From the NCBI GenBank assembly GCA_903826575.1, contig CAIKEU010000085.1, positions 1 through 64,000 of the forward strand: a stretch of DNA of 64,000 nucleotides, read 5' to 3'. The notes beneath the pieces were generated by a model, which did not search any database, was not told the DNA's origin, and worked only from the letters and a program-made list of their open reading frames with translations. Positions 44,841-52,999 of the stretch are shown here, in pieces. The translations under genes were made by a program, and so were the position numbers. Origin of the DNA: an uncultured bacterium. GTDB lineage: Bacteria > Actinomycetota > Actinomycetes > S36-B12 > CAIYMF01. Every line of letters starts with the position of its first letter. Within the stretch, counting starts at the first letter, position 1.

Positions 44841-45553
44841 TACGACATCACCGTCCCGCTGCGCGATGGGCGTACAGCGTTTAGGAGCGCTCTGCGGATG
44901 GCATCGGTATCTGGGATGGCGTTGTTGGTAAGGGCAATGAGCTCATCGTTGTAGGGCGCGATCAACGCGGCCAAACAAGCTTGGGCGTAACGCAGGCCCG
45001 CAACATGAGCGCCGGCCATATCGTCCACGAGAGCCTCTCGCCCTTTGGCGTGCGCCCGGATGGCCTCGAAATCACGAGCGGCCGCAGCATGTGAATGTGC
45101 AAGTCCGGTACCAGCGTGCTGGGCGTGATGTGCGTCCAAGCCTCCGCCGGGCGCGACAGCTAGGTGATAGAGATTCGTACGAATTCCGAGAACACGACGT
45201 ACATCGTCCTGGCGGGGGCCGTCGCGTTCGTCGAGTAAGCCAACAGCCGGAAGTACAACGGGATCAACGAATCTCAGGGTCCACGAGATGTCCTCCATGG
45301 AGCCGGCGAGCTCGACCTCTTGGCCAGCGGGTGCCGGCAGACTTTCCACCGTTCCGACGACATGCAGGTAGCTGGTTCCTACAGCTACGACGGTCAGATG
45401 ATCGGCAGTGATGAGGGGGAGTCGGGCGCGCTCGGCGAGTGGGAGCAACGCTGCCGCATCGAGATAGGCGCCGTGGACGGCCGCTACATAGTTAGCCAAT
45501 GCTTGACGCATGGCCTCAGGCGAAGGGCGCTCGGTACGGATCTCGTCGCTCAT
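44840..45553 (-). CDS. Unknown protein, first gene of the lower-pathway operon
   Basis: I do not recognise the family. The ATG at 45553 gives 237 residues; the frame reaches 45616 but would run into the operator region. The first half alternates helix and strand (LANYVAAVHGAYLDAAALLPLAE; LTVVAVGTSYLHVVGTV), and the second half has a His/Ala-rich stretch (DAHHAQHAGTGLAHSHAAAA), then long helices (AGLRYAQACLAALIAPYNDELIALTN). The histidines could bind metal. Its stop and the IclR start share one base (TAATG), so it is made together with the regulator. The position suggests a pathway enzyme, binding protein or sensor, but no function can be assigned. Confidence 0.75.
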   Translation of the reverse strand: MSDEIRTERPSPEAMRQALANYVAAVHGAYLDAAALLPLAERARLPLITADHLTVVAVGTSYLHVVGTVESLPAPAGQEVELAGSMEDISWTLRFVDPVVLPAVGLLDERDGPRQDDVRRVLGIRTNLYHLAVAPGGGLDAHHAQHAGTGLAHSHAAAARDFEAIRAHAKGREALVDDMAGAHVAGLRYAQACLAALIAPYNDELIALTNNAIPDTDAIRRALLNAVRPSRSGTVMS

Positions 45554-45576
45554 GATGAGGATGACGTTAACATTGG

Positions 45577-45615
45577 TGTCCCGCGGATGGGAACAATGGT
45601 CCGATATGCGGGACA
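45577..45615. promoter_or_regulatory. Candidate IclR operator with three related half-sites
   Basis: Within the 133-base divergent promoter region, TGTCCCGC at 45577-45584 is matched by an exact inverted copy GCGGGACA at 45608-45615. A further near-copy GGGAACA lies at 45589-45595. Three half-sites combining inverted and direct orientation resemble the operators of IclR regulators such as PcaU and PobR. The site lies 24-62 bases upstream of the minus-strand operon start. Confidence 0.5.
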
Positions 45616-45686
45616 AGACGTTCTACCGTTCAGTCACTCGGTTACGGCTACGTATATCGAGCCTGACAACCTCGTGGAGGACACGC

Positions 45687-46595
45687 ATGGGGATCCTGCG
45701 GCTGTCGCACGTAGATGTAACGGTGGTCGATCTCGACCTTGCCGTTGCCTACTACACCGAAGTGATTGGGATGCTCGTCGTTGAGCGCGACGAGAATTCC
45801 GTCTACTTGAAGTGCTGGGATGAGCCCGATCACCATTCGCTTCGACTCGTTTACGCACCGCGCACGGGCATGGAGCAGATGTCATTCAAGGTGGAGAAAG
45901 AAGACGACCTGTCCAATCTTGAAAATGCTGTCGCCAAATACGGTTTCCCTGTCTCGCGCGTCAGCAAGGGAGAGTCGGTTGGCCAAGGTGAGTCGATTCG
46001 ATTCGAAACGCCCAGCGGTCACGTCATGGAACTAGTTCATGACATCGAGCGAGTTGGTCGGCTGAACGGATCGATCAACCCAAAGCCATTTGTCGAAGGC
46101 GTGCCGGGTATTGCACCACCGCGCATGGACCACATCCTTGTCACGGCTGAAGAGGTGAGTGAAGCAAGCAAGTTCTACATGGACGTCCTTGGTTTCCGGC
46201 TCACCGAGCAGTTGCTCGATGGTGACGGTCACCAAGTTGCGACGTGGATGGAGCGTTCACACTCACCGCATGACCTCGCTGTTGTCTCCGGCCCCAATGG
46301 TGGACTGCACCACTTCGCCTATTGGCTCGACGATTGGGATCACGTGCGTAAATCGGCCGATATCCTTGCCTACAACGGGATTTCGATCGATGTTGGTCCA
46401 ACGCGCCACGGAATTACACGCGGCAACACGATCTACTTCTTCGATCCACTGGGCACCCGCAATGAGGTATTCACCGGTGGTTACCGGCCGGATCCAGACT
46501 TCCCAACGATCACCTGGACCGAGGACAACATCGGCCGCGCAGTTTTCTACTACGAGGGTGAACTGAACAACCGCTTCATGAAGGTGCACACCTGA
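45687..46595 (+). CDS. Extradiol (catechol 2,3-) dioxygenase, copy 1
   Basis: Type I extradiol dioxygenase of 302 residues with two VOC domains. The C-terminal domain keeps the iron ligands His149 (PRMDHIL), His209 (GLHHFAYW) and Glu260 (RNEVFTGG), and the catalytic residues equivalent to XylE His199, His246 and Tyr255 (His195, His241 and Tyr250; TRHGITRGNTIY). It cleaves a catechol next to one hydroxyl. ATG 45687 has GGAGG eight bases upstream; the long frame back to 45510 crosses the promoter region and is rejected. First gene of the plus-strand operon; the next gene starts on its stop codon (TGATG). Confidence 0.93.
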   Translation: MGILRLSHVDVTVVDLDLAVAYYTEVIGMLVVERDENSVYLKCWDEPDHHSLRLVYAPRTGMEQMSFKVEKEDDLSNLENAVAKYGFPVSRVSKGESVGQGESIRFETPSGHVMELVHDIERVGRLNGSINPKPFVEGVPGIAPPRMDHILVTAEEVSEASKFYMDVLGFRLTEQLLDGDGHQVATWMERSHSPHDLAVVSGPNGGLHHFAYWLDDWDHVRKSADILAYNGISIDVGPTRHGITRGNTIYFFDPLGTRNEVFTGGYRPDPDFPTITWTEDNIGRAVFYYEGELNNRFMKVHT

Positions 46596-47506
46596 TGGGT
46601 CTGTTACGGATGTCTCACATCGAGATCATGGTTCCTGATCTCGAACTGGCTGCGGCTTATTACACCGAGGTTATGGGCCTGTTTGAAACGGGTCGCGCAA
46701 CTGATCGCGTGTTCTTGAAGTGCTGGGATGAGCAACAGCATCACTCAGTGATTCTGACGTTCTCCCCGTCCTATGGCCTCGGCCATATTGGTTGGAAGGC
46801 GGAGCACATAGACGACTTGGACTACTACCAAGCTCGTCTCGAGTCCGCTGGGGTAACAACGAAGCGGCTGGCACAAGACGAATGGGCTCCGGGACATGGT
46901 GAGTCGCTTCGCTTTGAGGCGCCAACCGGCCATCAGATGGAGATCGTCTACGGAATGCAGCAGGTCGGAAATCTGCTTCCGCTGACGAATCCACCGCCGC
47001 GCCCGTTGAACATGGTCGGGGTTGCGCCACCGCGGATCGATCACGTTTTCTTAACGGCCGAGGACGTGAACGCGGGCACCGATTTTTATAGCAACGTGCT
47101 TGATTTCCACCTCACCGAGCAAGTTCTCGGTGACGACGGATTCCAGATCGCCACCTGGATGGAGATCTCGCACTCGAGTCACGACCTGGCGCTTGTCACC
47201 GGCCCCGACGGTGGCTTACACCACTTTGCGTTCTGGGTTGATGACTGGACCGACATCCGCAATGCGGCGGACATCTTGGCTTACCACGGAGTTCGGATCG
47301 AAACGAACCCAACTCGGCACGGAGCAACCCGCGGCAATTGCATGTACTTCTTTGATCCGGCCGGCCACCGCAATGAGGTGTTCACCGGCGGATACTGGGT
47401 CGACCCGGATGAGCCGCCAGTCATTTGGACTGAGGGTGAAATGGGGCGCGCCCTGTTCTACTACGACGGTGTTGTTAACCAACGATTCTTGACGGTGCAC
47501 AGCTGA
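46595..47506 (+). CDS. Extradiol (catechol 2,3-) dioxygenase, copy 2
   Basis: Second extradiol dioxygenase of 303 residues, clearly paralogous to the preceding one along its whole length (about half the positions identical by eye), so the pair arose by tandem duplication. Iron ligands His150, His210 and Glu261 and catalytic His196, His242 and Tyr251 are all kept, so both copies should be active. The N-terminal domains differ more than the C-terminal ones, which may mean different substrates or subunit contacts; hetero-oligomers are also possible. Coupled to both neighbours by one-base TGATG overlaps. Confidence 0.93.
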   Translation: MGLLRMSHIEIMVPDLELAAAYYTEVMGLFETGRATDRVFLKCWDEQQHHSVILTFSPSYGLGHIGWKAEHIDDLDYYQARLESAGVTTKRLAQDEWAPGHGESLRFEAPTGHQMEIVYGMQQVGNLLPLTNPPPRPLNMVGVAPPRIDHVFLTAEDVNAGTDFYSNVLDFHLTEQVLGDDGFQIATWMEISHSSHDLALVTGPDGGLHHFAFWVDDWTDIRNAADILAYHGVRIETNPTRHGATRGNCMYFFDPAGHRNEVFTGGYWVDPDEPPVIWTEGEMGRALFYYDGVVNQRFLTVHS

Positions 47507-48633
47507 TGACTGCCATTGATGAACCGAAGGCGCAAGCCACCGATAGCGGAGTGGATCTTCCGCGTACCGAGCGCCCCGATGCGCCGGCCTACCTGCAGAA
47601 GTACTACGAACGTACGAGTCGTGGGGGCAAATCCCTTGAGGCTGAAGATCGCTCGTCCAATGACGAAGGTCCGTTGTATCTTCGTCGATTCCGCGAACGT
47701 CGTGATGATTCAGCGCTCAGTTCGGATATCGCAACGTATGACGGACAGGCGCTCAACACTAATAGGGCCTGGGGTGAGGTCACCCGCACTCGCGAGATCA
47801 TTCCCGAGCGTCGTGAGCAGTCCGCTCAGGTAACGACTGACGTCTACTTCGTCCGGCATGGTGAGACGCAGGGTTACTCGACTGAATCGGGGCTAACCCC
47901 GCTTGGATCATGGCAGGCTCATCGTCGCGGCCAGGAGCTGGCCCGCCGGGTTCTCAATGGCCACAAGGTCATCATGGGTTGTGCCGATACCAATCGCGCA
48001 CGCCAGACCGCAGAGCACCTGCGTCGCGGAATGCTTGATCAGATCGAACTCTTCGGTCGTGAGGCGGAGGTTGGCGAGATCACCACATATGAAGAGTTCC
48101 GCAACTTCCAAGTGAGCACGCCGGAAGGTATGCGTGATGTCACGCAGGCCTTCCGCCAGTACCACAAGGAAATGGAGCGCTACCAGCGCATCTCGCAAGG
48201 TGATCGTCCACTCTGGCTGGTCGAAGTCGATCGTTTCTGGGGGATCCAACAGGGTGGCGGTGACCCGATCACCCACTGGCTCACCATGCCCATGCTTTCT
48301 TTTGAGCCACCAGTGGCCTGTGTCCGTCGATTCTGGGCCGGCTTACTTCGGGCCCACTCGGAAACACCCGGCAACTCAATCGTGATCGCTACGCATTCGG
48401 GACCAATCCGGGCCTTTGCGACGTGGGCAATGGGATATGACCCAGGTGAGCCGTTCAACACTGAAGCAGTTCGTGTGCGACTTATTGAAGGCGGCAAGAC
48501 CGCATTAGTTCTCTACCGCAACCGAGTTCAGGAAGTTACCGTTCCCGATCTTGACCAACTGCCAGACTGGTGGGCAGGCCTTCCTAGCAACGCGGTTCCT
48601 CTAACAGTTCGCGAAGATCGGGAGCGTGCATGA
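47506..48633 (+). CDS. Histidine-phosphatase-family protein with N-terminal extension
   Basis: The phosphatase core starts at about residue 112 with VYFVRHGETQ (phosphorylated His118) and continues to ATHSGPIRAF (second catalytic His297). Members dephosphorylate small molecules or act as mutases. The first 110 residues are an unmatched, charged, probably partly disordered extension; the family core alone is usually about 200 residues. It is coupled by one base to the dioxygenase gene and by ATGA to the phosphotransferase gene. This context points to hydrolysis of an aryl phosphate, as proposed for CreD in the Corynebacterium cre pathway. That substrate is inferred. Confidence 0.85.
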   Translation: MTAIDEPKAQATDSGVDLPRTERPDAPAYLQKYYERTSRGGKSLEAEDRSSNDEGPLYLRRFRERRDDSALSSDIATYDGQALNTNRAWGEVTRTREIIPERREQSAQVTTDVYFVRHGETQGYSTESGLTPLGSWQAHRRGQELARRVLNGHKVIMGCADTNRARQTAEHLRRGMLDQIELFGREAEVGEITTYEEFRNFQVSTPEGMRDVTQAFRQYHKEMERYQRISQGDRPLWLVEVDRFWGIQQGGGDPITHWLTMPMLSFEPPVACVRRFWAGLLRAHSETPGNSIVIATHSGPIRAFATWAMGYDPGEPFNTEAVRVRLIEGGKTALVLYRNRVQEVTVPDLDQLPDWWAGLPSNAVPLTVREDRERA

Positions 48634-49730
48634 GTAGCACCATTACGTGGTTCGAAAGTTACTGGGCCGGAATCAAGCATGAGATGGGCGGCAAGGCGGC
48701 CTCACTCGGTGAGATGACAGGCGCTGGCTTGCCTGTGCCACCTGGATTTGGAATCAGCACGACGGCGTACCGACGCACCGCGCTGGAAGCTGATCTTGAT
48801 CAGCAACTTGCCCATCACCTCACTGGCATGGACGTCAACGACACCGATGATGTGTCGCGTCGCTGTGCCGCCATCCGCGACATCATTCGCACCATGCCGA
48901 TGCCGGTTGAGGTCGAAGAGGCGATCCGCGCTGGATATCAGGAACTGAGCGCTCGCTCTGGCGTTACAGACGTCCCCGTCGCCGTGCGTTCATCGGCCAC
49001 GTCAGAAGATTCGCCCGATGCGTCGTTCGCTGGTGAGCACGACACGTACCTGTGGGTGCGTGGCGGTGACGATGTCATCGACGCCGTTCGACGATGTTGG
49101 GCAAGTCTTTTCACAGATCGCGCTACCTGCTACCGCGTCGAGATGGGGTACGAACATCGCAGCGTCGAAATGTGCGTAGTCATACAGAAGATGGTGCGTC
49201 CCACCGCGGCAGGCGTTGCTTTCACGCTCAATCCGACCGATGGAGATAGGTCTCAGATTGCCATCGACAGTGCGTGGGGATTTGGTGAAGGTGTTGTCTC
49301 CGGCGAGATCACGCCAGACAACTTCCTGATTGACAAGGTTGTTCGTGAGATCGGCCGACGCGTGGTTTCGGTGAAGGAATGTGAATTCGCGCTGACTGAC
49401 CACGACACCGTCGAGAAGCGTCTGTTAGACGCAGATCGAGCGAGTGCTCCAAGTTTGACCGACGACCAAATCAAGGGCATCGCGGCTCTGGCACGTACAG
49501 CCGAGAAGCACTATGGATGTCCCCAAGATATCGAGTGGGCGGTCGATGCCGACCTACCCGAAGGCCAGAACATCATCCTGCTGCAGGCGCGGCCGGAGAC
49601 TGTCTGGAGTAAGAAGGCGCCGGCAGCCTCGTCGGTGGCGAAGAGTGGTGACTTCATGGCCAGCATTGTGTCGACCTTGATGTCCCCGCTGTACAGCCGC
49701 AGTTCTGCGGATGGCACGGAAGCGAAGTAG
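48630..49730 (+). CDS. PEP-synthase-like ATP-grasp subunit of an aryl phosphotransferase (CreI/PpsB-like)
   Basis: Stand-alone PPDK_N (ATP-grasp) domain of 366 residues. Motifs are GGKAASLGEM, VPPGFGIS, VAVRSSATSEDSPDASFAGEHDTYL, a QKMVRPTAAGVAFTLNP strand, WGFGEGVVSGEITPDNF, and the C-terminal QDIEWAV ... ILLQARPET. In PEP synthase this part transfers the beta-phosphate of ATP to a histidine on the mobile domain; here that domain is on a separate protein (49815-51629). No PEP/pyruvate barrel domain is attached, as in the two-protein phenylphosphate synthase and p-cresol phosphorylating enzymes. It overlaps the histidine phosphatase gene by ATGA. Confidence 0.88.
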   Translation: MSSTITWFESYWAGIKHEMGGKAASLGEMTGAGLPVPPGFGISTTAYRRTALEADLDQQLAHHLTGMDVNDTDDVSRRCAAIRDIIRTMPMPVEVEEAIRAGYQELSARSGVTDVPVAVRSSATSEDSPDASFAGEHDTYLWVRGGDDVIDAVRRCWASLFTDRATCYRVEMGYEHRSVEMCVVIQKMVRPTAAGVAFTLNPTDGDRSQIAIDSAWGFGEGVVSGEITPDNFLIDKVVREIGRRVVSVKECEFALTDHDTVEKRLLDADRASAPSLTDDQIKGIAALARTAEKHYGCPQDIEWAVDADLPEGQNIILLQARPETVWSKKAPAASSVAKSGDFMASIVSTLMSPLYSRSSADGTEAK

Positions 49731-49752
49731 TTAGTCAGGTAAGGAAATCACC

Positions 49753-49799
49753 AACCGTCAACAGGTGGCGGTACTGGTCCCAGTGAACCAATGACGGTT
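49753..49799 (+). other. Nested stem-loop between the two phosphotransferase genes
   Basis: AACCGTCA at 49753-49760 pairs with TGACGGTT at 49792-49799, enclosing a second perfect inverted repeat ACTGG-TC-CCAGT at 49773-49784. It fills most of the 84-base spacer, directly before the TAAGGAG ribosome-binding site of the next gene. No T-run follows, so it looks like an mRNA processing or stability element and not a terminator. Confidence 0.6.
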
Positions 49800-49814
49800 C
49801 GTTAAGGAGATCTG

Positions 49815-51629
49815 ATGGCAGACCGTTTCCCCAGCCCGTTCGACATCCCCACCCCTGAGGGTGCTGAAGGCTGGCAGGACCTTTACGCGTATTCATCGCT
49901 GTTTAGCGAAGATAGGCGTGAGTATGAAGACTCGATGTTCTGGTTCCAAGATGGCGTGCACTGGCCTCAGGTGCTCACGCCTTGGGATGCGACGTTCTTT
50001 GAGTTCGCGATCACCTCGCTCTCGCAGTACAACACCCGTCACCTTTTGGTGCCGCCGGCCAACGGCATCGACTACCGCATCCTTAATGGATACGCGTACC
50101 TCACGCCGGTACCGGCACCAGAGGCGGAGATCGGTGCCCGCGTCGAGCAGTTCATGCAGCGTGCTGGTCACTACTTCATGAACTGGAACGACCTCTACGA
50201 CAAGTGGATGGTCAAGATCCGCGATCTGGTTGCCGAGATGGAAGCACTCCATATCGAACCGCTGCCCGAGGTCGAAGACTTCGAGGCTGTCGTTGCCTCC
50301 GGTAAGGGTTCAGGTTCGGGTTACGCCTTGATTGACGCGTACTACCGACTGCTGAGTTCAGCACTCAAGTTGTGGCAGTTCCACTTTGAGTTCCTCAACT
50401 TGGGATACGCGGCTTATCTGGACTTCTTCGGATTCTGCAAGCAGGTGTTCCCGAGTATTTCGGACCTCGCCATCGCCAAGATGGTCGCTGGAGTCGACGT
50501 AGACCTGTTCCGTCCGGACGATGAGCTCAAGCGCCTTGCACGCATGGCTCGTGACACTGGCATCAGCGATGCTTTCGTTGCCGGCAACGTCGAGGCCACC
50601 TCGGAGAACCTCAAGGCAACTGACGCCGGCCGTGCATGGATCGCTTCGTTTCAGGAGTCTGCTGAACCGTGGTTCAACTTCTCCAATGGTTCAGGTTTCT
50701 ACCACACCGACAAGATTTGGATCGAGAACGTCGAGATTCCATTCGACTTCATCGGTAACTACATCAACCTCCTCAACGAGGGTGGCGATCTAGCACGCCC
50801 GGTTGCTGCGATTCACGCTGAGCGTGATCGCATCGTCAACGAGTACACCGAACTTCTTAACTCTGATGAAGATCGTGAGGCCTTCGCCGGTAAGCTCGGG
50901 CTGGCTCGCGTGGTGTTCCCGTATGTGGAGAACCACAACTTCTACGTCGAGCACTGGAGTCACTCGGTGCTGTGGCGCAAGATGCGTGGTCTGGGTCAGA
51001 TCTTTGCCGATGCCGGGTTCATCGCCGAAGCGAACGACATCTTCTACATGCAGCGTCACGAGGTTCCAGATGCCCTGTTCGATCTATACGCATCCTGGGC
51101 CACCCCAGCACCTGCCCGGGGACCGAAGTACTGGCCGGCAAAGATCGCCGATCGCAAGCGCATCGTCAGTGCTCTCAAAGCAGCCAAGCCGACCCCGGCA
51201 CTCGGTGTTCCGCCAGAGGTTGTCACCGAGCCATTCACCGTCATGCTCTGGGGTATTACCTCAGACTCGGTCGCAGCGTGGCTTGGTGGAGGCGCTTCCG
51301 GCGAGGGCGGGATCAAGGGCTTCGCGGCATCACCAGGTGTTGCTGAAGGTCCAGCCCGTGTCATCTTCTCGGCAGATCAGATCAACGAAATCCAGCAGGG
51401 CGAAATCCTTGTTGCTCCGTTGACCGCACCAAGTTGGGCACCGATCTTCGGCAAGATCGGCGCTACCGTCACCGATACCGGCGGCATGATGAGCCACGCG
51501 GCCATCGTGTGTCGCGAGTACGGCCTGCCTGCCGTGACCGGCACGGGTTTTGCAACATCGAACATCAAGACCGGTCAGCGCATCCGCGTTGATGGGTCAA
51601 ATGGAACGGTCACCATCCTCGAAGACTAA
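49815..51629 (+). CDS. PEP-synthase-like phosphohistidine subunit of an aryl phosphotransferase (CreH/PpsA-like)
   Basis: 604 residues. The last about 90 residues are the mobile swivelling domain (KGFAASPGVAEGPARVI ... TDTGGMMSHAAIVCREYG) with the phospho-accepting His561. The 500-residue N-terminal part has no PEP/pyruvate TIM barrel; it is rich in aromatic and acidic residues (YDKWMVKIRDLVAEMEAL; FHFEFLNLGYAAYLDFFGF), as in the substrate-binding half of phenylphosphate synthase. Together with the ATP-grasp subunit it should phosphorylate a hydroxyl acceptor, most likely a phenol, using ATP. The Thauera enzyme has a third stimulating subunit (PpsC); none is seen here, as in CreHI. Confidence 0.85.
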   Translation: MADRFPSPFDIPTPEGAEGWQDLYAYSSLFSEDRREYEDSMFWFQDGVHWPQVLTPWDATFFEFAITSLSQYNTRHLLVPPANGIDYRILNGYAYLTPVPAPEAEIGARVEQFMQRAGHYFMNWNDLYDKWMVKIRDLVAEMEALHIEPLPEVEDFEAVVASGKGSGSGYALIDAYYRLLSSALKLWQFHFEFLNLGYAAYLDFFGFCKQVFPSISDLAIAKMVAGVDVDLFRPDDELKRLARMARDTGISDAFVAGNVEATSENLKATDAGRAWIASFQESAEPWFNFSNGSGFYHTDKIWIENVEIPFDFIGNYINLLNEGGDLARPVAAIHAERDRIVNEYTELLNSDEDREAFAGKLGLARVVFPYVENHNFYVEHWSHSVLWRKMRGLGQIFADAGFIAEANDIFYMQRHEVPDALFDLYASWATPAPARGPKYWPAKIADRKRIVSALKAAKPTPALGVPPEVVTEPFTVMLWGITSDSVAAWLGGGASGEGGIKGFAASPGVAEGPARVIFSADQINEIQQGEILVAPLTAPSWAPIFGKIGATVTDTGGMMSHAAIVCREYGLPAVTGTGFATSNIKTGQRIRVDGSNGTVTILED

Positions 51630-51648
51630 GTTTTCGAACGCAACATTG

Positions 51649-51685
51649 CGTTGGGGAGGACTGAGGTCCTTGGTCCTCCCCAACG
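51649..51685 (+). terminator. Strong stem-loop upstream of the Rieske oxygenase gene
   Basis: A perfect 12-base inverted repeat (51649-51660 and 51674-51685) with a 13-base loop begins 19 bases after the phosphotransferase stop. No T-run follows. It could terminate part of the transcripts or mark an RNA processing site inside the operon; the next gene starts 56 bases further on. Confidence 0.6.
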
Positions 51686-51740
51686 TGTCATCTGAAAGAA
51701 TCACGAAACACAGCGTCGAATGCGGTGGAGGGAAACAGCA

Positions 51741-52997
51741 ATGCTAACCGTGGAACAGAATGAAGAACTCACAAAGGTCGGTCCTGGCACGCCCATGGGG
51801 GAACTCCTTCGCTACTACTGGTACCCGATCGCATTCGAAGAGGACTTCGACACTAAGCCGAGTAAGACTGTGCGCCTTCTCAGCGAAGACTGGACGCTCT
51901 ATAAGACGCCGTCTGGTAAGTACGGGATCATCGGCGAGCACTGCCCGCACCGCCGCGCCTCACTGACGTACGGTGTCGTGCACGAAGAGGGCATCCGGTG
52001 TGGTTACCACGGTTGGAAGTTCGACATGGACGGTAACTGCACTGAACAGCCTGCTGAAGCTGAGAACGAAAACTTCCGGGCTCGGGTGAAGGCTAAGGCA
52101 GGTCTGGCCGAGGCTATGGGCGGCATGATCTGGGTTTACGTCGGCGAAGCACCTGCACCCAAGCTCCCACGCTTCGACGTATTCGTTCTCGACGGTATCC
52201 GCGAAGCCGGTTACGCCACCCTGCCGTGTAATTGGCTCCAGATCATGGAGAACTCAGTAGATCCGCACCACGTCGAGTGGCTGCATGGCTACTACTTTGA
52301 GTTCCTTGGTCAGACGCAAGGGTTCGACGCGCCAAAGTCTTTCCAAAAGAAGCACATGAAGACCGCGTTCGATGAGTTCCACTGGGGCATTCTCAAGCGT
52401 CGCGTGCTTGAGGGCCACAGCGAGGCCGACGACGACTGGGCGATTGGACACCCGCTGGTATTCCCGCTGTTCATGCGCGTGGGCGGTCAGTGGATCGATC
52501 AAATGCAGATCCGCGTGCCGATCGATGACACGACCACGTGGACGCTCTTTTACTCACTTCACCACCCAGAGGGTGGAACGTGGGAACACCAGGAGCGCCC
52601 AGTGTTCTACCCATTCCCGTACAAGGACGAGAACGGTGAGTTCATCACCGACTACGTCGAGGGTCAGGACGTCATGGCGTGGGTCAGCCAAGGCCCGATC
52701 ATCGACCGTTCCCAAGAACACCTTGGTCGCAGCGATGCTGGTGTTGCGCTACTTCGCAAAATGTTCAAGGAAAACATGCGCAAGGTCGCCAACGGCGAGG
52801 ATCCGATCGCGATCATTCGCGAGGATCACGAGGTTATCGACCTTCCGTGTGAGCGCGATAAGTTTGGCGCTGGAACAGCGTTCACCGATCAGTGGATCAC
52901 CGGCGGCTCCATGCGCTACAGCCCATTGAAGGAGCAACTGCTGGTGTTGCATCGTGAAGCGGCCGTGGCTCGTGAAAAGTCTAAGAGCGGGGCCTAG
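51741..52997 (+). CDS. Rieske non-heme iron oxygenase, alpha subunit (phthalate-dioxygenase-like)
   Basis: Catalytic oxygenase component of 418 residues. The Rieske cluster ligands are Cys68, His70, Cys87 and His90 (CPHR and CGYHGW). The catalytic domain has NSVDPHHVEWLHG with Asp174 and iron ligands His177 and His182. The opening GTPMGELLRYYWYPIA and lack of a beta-subunit gene place it near the phthalate dioxygenase / O-demethylase group, homomeric enzymes that usually bind anionic aromatics. An aryl phosphate would suit such a site. ATG 51741 follows GGAGGG. Reductase and Rieske ferredoxin are encoded in the same locus. Whether it does dioxygenation, hydroxylation or demethylation is open. 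Confidence 0.92.
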   Translation: MLTVEQNEELTKVGPGTPMGELLRYYWYPIAFEEDFDTKPSKTVRLLSEDWTLYKTPSGKYGIIGEHCPHRRASLTYGVVHEEGIRCGYHGWKFDMDGNCTEQPAEAENENFRARVKAKAGLAEAMGGMIWVYVGEAPAPKLPRFDVFVLDGIREAGYATLPCNWLQIMENSVDPHHVEWLHGYYFEFLGQTQGFDAPKSFQKKHMKTAFDEFHWGILKRRVLEGHSEADDDWAIGHPLVFPLFMRVGGQWIDQMQIRVPIDDTTTWTLFYSLHHPEGGTWEHQERPVFYPFPYKDENGEFITDYVEGQDVMAWVSQGPIIDRSQEHLGRSDAGVALLRKMFKENMRKVANGEDPIAIIREDHEVIDLPCERDKFGAGTAFTDQWITGGSMRYSPLKEQLLVLHREAAVAREKSKSGA

Positions 52998-52999
52998 TC

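Noticed and set aside
45510-45686. N-terminal extension of the first extradiol dioxygenase
   Set aside because: It crosses the divergent promoter/operator region and overlaps the opposite gene; the ATG at 45687 has a good ribosome-binding site.
48630-51629. Simple PEP synthase or pyruvate phosphate dikinase
   Set aside because: The ATP-grasp and phosphohistidine domains are on separate proteins and no PEP/pyruvate TIM barrel domain is visible; context is aromatic catabolism.
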